64,000 bases of DNA, from contig NZ_BAAARN010000003.1 in assembly GCF_039532215.1 (NCBI RefSeq), positions 62,001 through 126,000 on the forward strand, written 5' to 3'. The DNA comes from Pedococcus aerophilus (GTDB taxonomy: Bacteria > Actinomycetota > Actinomycetes > Actinomycetales > Dermatophilaceae). The position numbers and the translations under genes were made by a program. The notes under the pieces were generated by a model. It ran no database searches, was not told the DNA's origin, and saw only the letters and a program-made list of their open reading frames with translations. Every line of letters starts with the position of its first letter. Position 1 is the first letter of the stretch. Shown here one piece after another: positions 25,816 to 34,554 of the stretch.

Positions 25816-28356
25816 CTACTCGGTGGTGATCGCGCGCAGGACGTCCAGGCGGGCCGCGCGGCGTCCGGGCCACAGGGCGGCGAGGACCCCGACGAACCCG
25901 GCCAGCACCACGAAGACCGCCAGCTGGAGGCCGGGGATGGCGAGGACGTCGATCCCGTCGTCGGCGAGGCTGCGCTGGAGGGCCCAGCCGGCCACGAGGC
26001 CGAGGACCACCCCGAGCACGGCACCGAGCAGCGCGATCGCCACCGACTCCAGCCGCAGCATGGTGCGCAGCTGGCGCCGGCTGAGGCCGACCGCCCGCAG
26101 CAGGCCGATCTCCCGGGTCCGCTCGATCACGGACAGGGCGAGGGTGTTGACGATCCCGAGGATGGCGATGATGACGGCCAGGCCGAGCAGCGCGTAGATG
26201 ATGTAGAGCAGCTGGTCGATGGGCGCCCGCTGCTCCGCCGCGAACTCGTCCTGGTCCTTGAGGGTCACGGTGGGCACGTCGGCGATGACCTTCTCGATGG
26301 CGGCCTCCACGGTCGCCGGGTCGGCGCCCTTGTCCCTGACGACGAAGGCCACGCTGTCCCGGTCGGGCACACCCGCGGCCTTCGCGGTGTCGAGCGTGAT
26401 GAGGATCGAGTTCGGCACCGACGCGGAGGTCACGAAGATGCCGGCGACCGTGTAGTCGTCCTGCTGGCCCGCGACGTCGCCGCGCACCGCACTTCCCACC
26501 GTCAGCTTCTGCTCCTTGGCGCGGTCCTCGGAGACGAGGACCGTCCTGCTCGTCAGGGCGGCCAGCGAACCAGAGGTGAACTCCAGCGGCACGGCCTCCC
26601 CGAAGGCGGTGGGGTCGATCGCGGCGGCGAAGCCCCGGTCGCCGTCGAGGGACACCGGCAGGTAGCGCAGCGGGCTGACGGTGGCCACGCCCGGCACCGC
26701 CTCGACGTCCTTGGTGACCTCGGTGGAGAACGGCTGGCCGACGGCGTTCGAGACGACGTAGTCGGCGGCGAACGTCGAGTTGATGGACTTGTCGACGCTG
26801 GCCTTGGCCGAGGCGCCGAAGACGGACATCATCGCGACGAGCGTCAGGCCGATCATCAGGGCCGACGCGGTGGCTGCGGTCCGGCGCGGGTTGCGGGTGG
26901 CGTTCTGCTCCGCCATCAGGCCGACCGCCCCGAACAGGCGCCGGTAGACCCAGCCGAGGAGCGCGATGACGGGCCGTCCGATCACCGGGGAGGTGAGGAT
27001 GGCGGCGAGCACGAGTCCGAGCACGCCGCCGCCGACCCAGTAGGCGCTGTTGTCGATGGAGGTGAAGGCCCCGAGCCAGGTGCTGACCAGGCCGGCGAGG
27101 AACAGCACCGCGCCCACCCAGACGCGCCGGTGCAGGGCCGACTCCGGCAGCGCGATGTCGTCCCGCATGGCCGCCACCGGCGGCATCGCGCCGGCCCGGC
27201 GAGCAGGCAGGTACGCGGCCACCATCGTCACGAGCATCCCCACGCCATACGCGATGAGGGCCGTCGAGGGCGCGAAGACGAGCGGCGACCCGCTGAGGTC
27301 GAGGCCGAACTGCGCGAACAGGGTCTGGATGCCGATGGCCAGCAGGAAACCGCAGCCGAGGCCGACGGTGGACCCGAACAGCCCGACGACGAACGCCTCG
27401 AACAGGACCGAGCGCGTGACCTGGTGCCGACCGGCGCCGAGGGCCCGCAGCATCGCGAGCTCGCGGCTGCGCTGGGCGACGAGGATCGAGAAGGTGTTGA
27501 TGATGAGGAACGACCCGACGAACAACGCGATCCCGGCGAAGACGAGCAGGAAGATGTTGATGAAGTTGAGCGCCTGGTTGATGCCGGTCGCGGACTCCTT
27601 GGCGACGGCCTTGCCGGTCACCGCCTCGAACCCGGCAGGCAGCTTCGCCTGCACCGCGGCAGCGAGGTCGTCGGCGCTGGTCCCGTCCTTCGCGGTCACC
27701 CACGCGTCGGTGAACTCGTCCTTGCCGCCGTAGTAGAGGCCTTGGGCCGTTCTGGTGTCGAAGAACGCGAGCGTCGCCCCGACCGTCCCGCCCTTGAACT
27801 CCGCGATGCCCACGAGCTTCGCGGTGACGATGGGCTGGGCGCCGCTGGTCACGAGCTTGAGGGTGTCGCCCAGGACGTAGCCGGCGCGCTTGGCGGTGCC
27901 GGAGTCGAGGACAACCTCGCCGGCGCCCTGCGGCCAGCGCCCGGCGGACAGGGTCGCAGGCGGGTCACCGGCCGAGGTCGGCGCGTCGTTGTAGCTCAGC
28001 CCCAGCCCGGGCGGCCCCCCGCCGCCGATGATCTTGCCCTTGGTGGAGATGACGAACGTCGTCGGGTCGCTGACGTTGCCGTCAGCGCGGGCCACCCCGG
28101 GCACGCTCTTCAACGAGTCCACCAGGGATGCCGGGACGGTCTTGGACGTGGGGCCGGCCTCGAAGTTTGAGCTGGCGCTCGCGGGGCGGACCACGACGTC
28201 CCCCACGGTGTTGACGATCCCGTCGAAGGCCTTGCCCAGGGTGTCGGTGAAGATGAACGACCCGGAGACGAACGAGACGCCGAGGATGATCGCGAAGGCG
28301 CTCATGAACAACCGCAGCTTGCGGCCGAGCAGGCTCTTCCAGCTGGCGCGCAGCAC
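25816..28356 (-). CDS. FtsX/MacB-type ABC transporter permease
   Basis: 846 residues from GTG 28356. Helix 1 (about 17-38) is followed by a MacB-like extracytoplasmic domain. Then comes an FtsX domain (about 262-380, with RSRELAMLRALGAGRHQV), a second cluster of helices and soluble domain, and a second FtsX domain near the end (LSVIERTREIGLLRAVGLSR). The duplicated layout is usual for actinobacterial permeases of the LolCDE/MacB superfamily, which work in mechanotransmission or lipid/peptide export rather than nutrient uptake. The ATPase gene is two bases upstream in the same operon. Confidence 0.92.
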   Translation of the reverse strand: MLRASWKSLLGRKLRLFMSAFAIILGVSFVSGSFIFTDTLGKAFDGIVNTVGDVVVRPASASSNFEAGPTSKTVPASLVDSLKSVPGVARADGNVSDPTTFVISTKGKIIGGGGPPGLGLSYNDAPTSAGDPPATLSAGRWPQGAGEVVLDSGTAKRAGYVLGDTLKLVTSGAQPIVTAKLVGIAEFKGGTVGATLAFFDTRTAQGLYYGGKDEFTDAWVTAKDGTSADDLAAAVQAKLPAGFEAVTGKAVAKESATGINQALNFINIFLLVFAGIALFVGSFLIINTFSILVAQRSRELAMLRALGAGRHQVTRSVLFEAFVVGLFGSTVGLGCGFLLAIGIQTLFAQFGLDLSGSPLVFAPSTALIAYGVGMLVTMVAAYLPARRAGAMPPVAAMRDDIALPESALHRRVWVGAVLFLAGLVSTWLGAFTSIDNSAYWVGGGVLGLVLAAILTSPVIGRPVIALLGWVYRRLFGAVGLMAEQNATRNPRRTAATASALMIGLTLVAMMSVFGASAKASVDKSINSTFAADYVVSNAVGQPFSTEVTKDVEAVPGVATVSPLRYLPVSLDGDRGFAAAIDPTAFGEAVPLEFTSGSLAALTSRTVLVSEDRAKEQKLTVGSAVRGDVAGQQDDYTVAGIFVTSASVPNSILITLDTAKAAGVPDRDSVAFVVRDKGADPATVEAAIEKVIADVPTVTLKDQDEFAAEQRAPIDQLLYIIYALLGLAVIIAILGIVNTLALSVIERTREIGLLRAVGLSRRQLRTMLRLESVAIALLGAVLGVVLGLVAGWALQRSLADDGIDVLAIPGLQLAVFVVLAGFVGVLAALWPGRRAARLDVLRAITTE

Positions 28357-28358
28357 GG

Positions 28359-29159
28359 TCAGGCTCCCTGGAGGCGAGGGTCGAGCTTCTTCATCCGCTC
28401 GAGGATCTTCTCGGCGGTGGGCTCGCGCATCTCGTCCACGACGACCCCGTCAGCGAGGAAGACGACGCGGTCGGTGTGCGCGGCGGCCACGGGGTCGTGG
28501 GTGACCATGACGATGGTCTGGCCGAAGTCGTCGACGCTGCGGCGCAGGAAGTTCAGCACCTCGGCGCCCGACGTCGAGTCGAGGTTGCCGGTCGGCTCGT
28601 CGGCGAACACGATCTCGGGCTTGCTCACCAGCGCCCGGGCGCAGGCGACGCGCTGCTGCTGGCCACCGGACAGCTCGTTGGGCCGGTGGTTGAGGCGGTC
28701 GCGCAGCCCCACCGTCTCGACGACGAGGTCGAACCACGACGGATCGGCCTTGCGCCCGGCGATGGCGAGCGGCAGGAGGATGTTCTCCTCGGCGTTCAGC
28801 GTGGGGATGAGGTTGAACGACTGGAAGACGAACCCCACCCGGTCGCGGCGCAGCGTCGTCAGCGCCTTGTCCTTGAGCCGGGTGATGTCGACGTCGCCGA
28901 TGTAGACCTCACCGGCGGTGGCGGCGTCGAGGCCCGCGGCGCAGTGCATCAGCGTCGACTTGCCCGAGCCCGACGGCCCCATGATGGCGGTGAACTCGCC
29001 CGCGGCGAGGTCGAGGCTGACGCCGTCGAGCGCACGCACCTGGGCCTCACCCTTGCCGTAGACCTTGCTGAGGTCCCTGACCCGCGCCGCCGGAGGGCGC
29101 GCACCGGCCACTCCGTCTCCGACGGCTGACCTGCTCGTGGACGAAGGCGTGGTGGTCAT
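28359..29159 (-). CDS. ABC transporter ATP-binding protein (LolD/MacB type)
   Basis: 266 residues from ATG 29159; the frame opens to 29219 but homology begins after a Ser/Ala-rich N-terminus of about 25 residues. Walker A GPSGSGKST, Q-loop FVFQSFNLIPTLNAEEN (typical of LolD/MacB ATPases), signature LSGGQQQRVACARAL, Walker B IVFADEPTGNLDS, and H-loop MVTHDP. It powers the FtsX-type permease encoded two bases downstream. Cytoplasmic face of the membrane. The upstream region 29160-29330 contains no gene and should hold the promoter. Confidence 0.94.
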   Translation of the reverse strand: MTTTPSSTSRSAVGDGVAGARPPAARVRDLSKVYGKGEAQVRALDGVSLDLAAGEFTAIMGPSGSGKSTLMHCAAGLDAATAGEVYIGDVDITRLKDKALTTLRRDRVGFVFQSFNLIPTLNAEENILLPLAIAGRKADPSWFDLVVETVGLRDRLNHRPNELSGGQQQRVACARALVSKPEIVFADEPTGNLDSTSGAEVLNFLRRSVDDFGQTIVMVTHDPVAAAHTDRVVFLADGVVVDEMREPTAEKILERMKKLDPRLQGA

Positions 29160-29330
29160 CGGGGCTCCCGGGCTCAGGGTGGTGGTTCTCACGGGTGACA
29201 ACGCTAGGGAGACCCACAATGCTCCACCCTCGGGTGAGACCCCGAGCCACCCCTGACCCGACCCTGACCCAACCCGGCGCGCAGCGGCGGACAGACCACC
29301 CGCAACCCGTCCGGACCCGGACGAACTGCC

Positions 29331-31031
29331 TCAGCTGATGACGACCCGCGCCACCTGCTCGAGGTCCGGGGCGTCGTACCGGTCGCCCTGCACGACCCCC
29401 ATGTCCCAGCGCATCACGAGGCCCCGCCCGCGGACCTCGAGGGTGGCGAGGTTGTTGTCGAACCACGGTCCCTCGGTCATGGGCCACTGGTACGGCGCGC
29501 TCGGCACCTTCGCGGTGCGGCTCACCAGCTGCTCGAGCGGGCGGGCGAGTCCCTTGCCGATGAACGCCTGGGCGATGCGGACCTGGCGGGGCAGGGGGTT
29601 GCGGATCGGCGAGCAGACCGCCTGGATGATGCGGCTGGAGCCGGGGCTGAGCTGGCGGTGGTCGATCTCGGTGACGTAGGAGTTGTGCACGTCCCCGGAG
29701 AGGAACGTGATGGTGCCGGGGGCCCTCCCGCGCTTGCCGTCCGCGACCTCGACGACCATGCCGAGCACGGTCGTGAAGCCTTCCTGGAAGGCGGCCCAGT
29801 GCTCGAGGTCGAGGGCGCGGCGCATCTTCTCGCCCCACCTCGCGACGCGGGGCCCCCAGGCACCGGTGGCCATCGCCTCGTTGATCGCCTCGAGGTCGTG
29901 GATGCCCTGGGCCATGAGGAACGGCAGCGACGTCCCGATGAAGAGGTGGTCGACGTCGCCCTGGAGCTGCTCGTCGAGCCAGGCCATCTCGTCGTCGTCG
30001 AGGATCGAGCGGCGGTCCGGCTCGAGCAGTCGGGCTGCGCGGCTGTCGACGACGACGAGCCGGGACTCCCCGAGGTCGCGCGCGTAGCTCCAGCGGTAGG
30101 TCTCCGGGTGCTTGTCGACCCGCTCGGCCAAGGTGTCCAGCACCTGCGTCAGGTCGAGCTCGCCGTCGGCACCGGACGCCGCATGCTCGGCGATGAGCTG
30201 CCACACCTCGTCCTGCGCGAGGTCCTCGGGCGAGAGGTTGCCGACGTGCTGGTAGACCCAGTAGGACGACAGCCCGCCGACGATGCGCTCGTGCCACCAC
30301 GGCAGCCGGTTCATCTCGCGGTGCCAGTCCTGGGAGGTGTTCCAGTCGTCGCGGATGTCGTGGTCGTCGAAGATCATGGCGCTCGGCAGCGTCGACAGCA
30401 GCCACCGGTTGAGCGGGTCGGCCCAGGCGAGCCGATAGAGGTGGGCGTACTCGTCGTAGTCCTTGAGCTCCTCACCCGGCGGCTCGTCGAGGCTTCGGCG
30501 CGAGGCGATGTACTCGCGCATCTCCTCCGAGGTCTCGTCGGCGTAGACCTGGTCGCCGAGGAAGACCACGAGGTGCGGCCACTGCGCCGGGTCGGTGCGG
30601 GTCAGGTGGTGCGCATAGGCGCGCAGCGCATCGACGCCGTTGGTCTTGTTGCCCTCGGCGTCGTGGGGCACGCTCGTGCGGCAGGACCCGAACGCCATCC
30701 GGGTGGGCTCGCTGTGGCGGAGCGTCGTGATCCGGCTGGCCGGCAGGGACGCCGCGAGCGAACCCGTCGCCTCGGCCCGGGACGGCCAGACCTGCACCCC
30801 ATCGATGTCGACCTCGTACTCGCTGCCCTGCCCCGGCTCGAGGCCGTCGAGGACGACGAGGGCGTAGTGGTGGCCGTGGACGACGAACGTCGGCGCCTCC
30901 CAGGAGCGGTCGAACGCCCGCACCGTGACCGTCGCCGTGTCCTGGGTCTGCACCCACACGGTCGCGCTCGTCTCCCCCACGTAGCGCAGCAGGGGGCCGA
31001 GGGTCAGGGGGGACGTGTCGAGTTCGGGCAC
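29331..31031 (-). CDS. PhoD-like alkaline phosphatase family protein
   Basis: 566 residues from GTG 31031. An N-terminal beta domain (GPLLRYVGETSATVWVQT) precedes the metallophosphoesterase core: RMAFGSCRTS, VVFLGDQVYAD, FDDHDIRDDWN, and FLSGDVHNSYV late in the chain. These are the PhoD metal-site motifs. Unlike secreted PhoD enzymes there is no Tat or Sec signal, so it probably acts inside the cell on phosphodi- or monoesters. It is transcribed toward the ABC exporter. Two GGTATGGC words and a perfect palindrome lie 70-95 bases upstream of the start. Confidence 0.88.
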   Translation of the reverse strand: MPELDTSPLTLGPLLRYVGETSATVWVQTQDTATVTVRAFDRSWEAPTFVVHGHHYALVVLDGLEPGQGSEYEVDIDGVQVWPSRAEATGSLAASLPASRITTLRHSEPTRMAFGSCRTSVPHDAEGNKTNGVDALRAYAHHLTRTDPAQWPHLVVFLGDQVYADETSEEMREYIASRRSLDEPPGEELKDYDEYAHLYRLAWADPLNRWLLSTLPSAMIFDDHDIRDDWNTSQDWHREMNRLPWWHERIVGGLSSYWVYQHVGNLSPEDLAQDEVWQLIAEHAASGADGELDLTQVLDTLAERVDKHPETYRWSYARDLGESRLVVVDSRAARLLEPDRRSILDDDEMAWLDEQLQGDVDHLFIGTSLPFLMAQGIHDLEAINEAMATGAWGPRVARWGEKMRRALDLEHWAAFQEGFTTVLGMVVEVADGKRGRAPGTITFLSGDVHNSYVTEIDHRQLSPGSSRIIQAVCSPIRNPLPRQVRIAQAFIGKGLARPLEQLVSRTAKVPSAPYQWPMTEGPWFDNNLATLEVRGRGLVMRWDMGVVQGDRYDAPDLEQVARVVIS

Positions 31032-31100
31032 GCACTGTTTCTACACGCACCGCCTGTGCCGTGGGTGGGAAACCCCTTGCCGCGAGATGGGGACCAGCAC

Positions 31101-31126
31101 GGTATGGCGCGGTATGGCGCCATACC
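31101..31126. repeat. GGTATGGC direct copy plus perfect 16-bp palindrome
   Basis: GGTATGGCGC at 31101-31110 is immediately repeated at 31111, where it forms the perfect palindrome GGTATGGCGCCATACC (31111-31126). The octamer GGTATGSC is scattered through the whole window; this is its densest cluster. It lies between the phoD-like start and the groEL terminator, so it could be a regulatory site for the former. Confidence 0.7.
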
Positions 31127-31170
31127 CGGTGGTTGGCGCGAGGTCACCGCCCCGGGGCGCAGCGGGCACG

Positions 31171-31207
31171 CCAGAGGGCGGCCCCCACTCGGGGAACCGC
31201 CCTCTGG
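31171..31207. terminator. Terminator of the groEL transcript
   Basis: CCAGAGGGCGG (31171-31181) pairs with CCGCCCTCTGG (31197-31207), 39 bases beyond the groEL stop on the minus strand. Confidence 0.7.
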
Positions 31208-31245
31208 TTGGTGCGTCGTGCTGGTGACTCGGTGAGGAGCTGGGC

Positions 31246-32946
<1,701 letters not shown>

Positions 32947-32988
32947 TCACGTCGCACACGTTCCCCGGACCTCACTTTGAGGCCATGA

Positions 32989-33015
32989 TTGTCACTCTCA
33001 TGATGAGAGTGCTAA
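32989..33015. promoter_or_regulatory. CIRCE operator, distal to the groEL start of... proximal copy
   Basis: TTGTCACTC, a nine-base spacer and GAGTGCTAA; compared with the consensus TTAGCACTC-N9-GAGTGCTAA the right half is perfect and the left half has two differences. It is the copy nearer the groEL start, about 120 bases upstream of it. It is the expected binding site of the heat-shock repressor HrcA. Confidence 0.92.
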
Positions 33016-33023
33016 CGCCATTA

Positions 33024-33050
33024 TTGGCACTCTCCCCCCGAGAGTGCAAA
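33024..33050. promoter_or_regulatory. CIRCE operator, copy farther from groEL
   Basis: TTGGCACTC, a nine-base spacer and GAGTGCAAA. The start-to-start distance from the other CIRCE is 35 bases. Paired CIRCE elements usually give tight HrcA repression of groEL. Confidence 0.92.
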
Positions 33051-33237
33051 CGCCTCCCGGGGCGTCTCGGGACGGCTCGACCACACCGCCCCCGCGAACC
33101 GCTCCCAGTGACGTCCTGCGGTGGTCGCGACGTCAGGTCGGGAGCGACGGCGTCACCGTGATCGGTTCCCGTCGTCCCGCGGCCGGCGCGCGGAAACTCG
33201 GGCGACGGGACCCAGCCATGCGGCATACGGTCGGGTC

Positions 33238-33894
33238 GTGGACCGGGACGCGCTGGACGCGGCGCTCGACGAGGCCTTCGCCACCACGGCGCAGGGCCTG
33301 TCGGCGTGGCCCGATCCGCGCGCCGGCTGGGAACCCGGTCGTGCGCCGCCGCAGGAGTGGTACTCCCGGGTGCTGGACCCCGGCAGGTACCGGCTGCTCG
33401 GCGCCCGGTGGGCCGCCTGGGTCACGGTACTGGTCGACGCCGGTCTGGCCCAGCCGGCTGACGGGTCCGCTGCCCGGTGGCAGGACCTGCTCCCGGTCGT
33501 CGTCACCGGCACCGATCGCCTGGTCCCGACCGCCCCGGGGGCTCTGCCACTGGTGGTCGTCCACACGCAGATCGAGGACGTGAGCGATGCCGGGCTGGTG
33601 GTCGGGGTGGGCGACCCGGCGTGGACGGTCGCCTGCATCCCGTGCTGCGGTTGCGACGCCTGCGACGACGGCTCGGAGCCCCTGCTCGAGCAGCTCGACG
33701 ACACGGTGTGGGGCGTGGTGAGCGGTGCCTTCAGGCTGGTCCGCGACGGCGACCGTCGGGTGATGACCGTCGGCGCCTCGGGCGACGGGCGATGGTCCGC
33801 CGAGGGGCCCTTCGCCCAGGGTGAGCCGGACCGGTGGCTGGCCGACCCCCGAGGCCGCACCCTCGTCGAGGGTGCGGCCTGGGACGCCCTCTGA
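33238..33894 (+). CDS. DUF6226-like conserved protein
   Basis: 218 residues from GTG 33238; the frame opens to 33121 but that would cross the groEL promoter region. Visible features are EWYSRVLDPGRYRLLGARWAAW, a hydrophobic core, and a striking cysteine cluster IPCCGCDACDDGSEPLLEQL (about residues 138-157), followed by VWGVVSGAFRLVRDGDRR. I associate this PCCGCDACD motif with DUF6226, with moderate certainty. Four clustered Cys suggest metal binding. No signal peptide or membrane helix. Function unknown. Confidence 0.75.
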   Translation: MDRDALDAALDEAFATTAQGLSAWPDPRAGWEPGRAPPQEWYSRVLDPGRYRLLGARWAAWVTVLVDAGLAQPADGSAARWQDLLPVVVTGTDRLVPTAPGALPLVVVHTQIEDVSDAGLVVGVGDPAWTVACIPCCGCDACDDGSEPLLEQLDDTVWGVVSGAFRLVRDGDRRVMTVGASGDGRWSAEGPFAQGEPDRWLADPRGRTLVEGAAWDAL

Positions 33895-33986
33895 CCGGCG
33901 TGCCTTGGTCGGCGGGGTCGGCCGGGGCTTGCACGGGGCGCGCGAGGGGTATGGCGCGGGGCCGGGTCGCGGTGGGAGCCTGAGCC

Positions 33987-34424
33987 ATGGCGCCGCCCCA
34001 GGACCCGTTCGAGGGGTCGAACTTCGAGGTCGAGATCGACGGACTCGTCTCCACCGCGTTCTCCCGGGTCGAGCTGCCCCACGCCGTGGTGGACGAGGTC
34101 GCCCACCGCTCCGGCAGTGACAAGACGTCGTCCTCCCGCAAGGCTCCGGGGCTGTCGCACTACTCCCACCTCGTGCTCACCCGCGGGCTGACGACCGACC
34201 TCGAGCTCTGGCGCTGGTGGACCGCGGCCCGCGACGGCGACCCGTCGGTGGACCGCAACGTCGCCGTCCGGCTGCTCGACGCGACCCGGTCGCCGGTGCT
34301 GACCTGGCGGTTCCGCAACGCCTTCCCCGTCGTCCACCGGGTCACCCCGCTCGACGCCTTGTCCAGCGACGCGGTGGTGGAGACGGTCGAGCTGGCCTTC
34401 GACGCTATGGACGCCGAGGCCTGA
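33987..34424 (+). CDS. Orphan phage tail-tube-like protein (gp19 family)
   Basis: 145 residues from ATG 33987. FEVEIDGLVSTAFSRVELPH, a disordered loop, LVLTRGLTTDLELWRWW, NVAVRLLDATRSPVLTWRF and FPVVHRVTPLDALSSDAVVE follow the pattern of T4 gp19-like tail-tube proteins of contractile phages and injection systems. These polymerise into hexameric tubes. No sheath, baseplate, spike, AAA ATPase or terminase gene is visible within the window, so this copy is solitary. It may be a domesticated remnant or a tube subunit used by a system encoded elsewhere. It is followed by a hairpin. Confidence 0.8.
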   Translation: MAPPQDPFEGSNFEVEIDGLVSTAFSRVELPHAVVDEVAHRSGSDKTSSSRKAPGLSHYSHLVLTRGLTTDLELWRWWTAARDGDPSVDRNVAVRLLDATRSPVLTWRFRNAFPVVHRVTPLDALSSDAVVETVELAFDAMDAEA

Positions 34425-34470
34425 CCCGACCGTCCCGCTCGACGCAGCAGAGCCTGCTGCCGTGGCCACA

Positions 34471-34520
34471 GGTTGCTGCCTGCCCTGACGGCAGCAACCC
34501 CTGCTAGCAGAGGTTGCTGC
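34471..34520. terminator. Hairpin between convergent genes, with an extra GGTTGCTGC copy
   Basis: GGTTGCTGCC (34471-34480) pairs with GGCAGCAACC (34490-34499) around a nine-base loop. A third copy of GGTTGCTGC follows at 34512-34520. Lying between the tail-tube stop and the convergent alpha-mannosidase stop, it can terminate both transcripts. It shares only the short word GGTTGCT with the 353/1543 hairpins. Confidence 0.65.
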
Positions 34521-34554
34521 AGTCCGGGCGTGCGGAGAGTGGGCGGGGCCGGGG

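Noticed and set aside
33987-34424. Prophage region
   Set aside because: Only one phage-like gene; no integrase, terminase, capsid or lysis genes and no att-like repeats seen.
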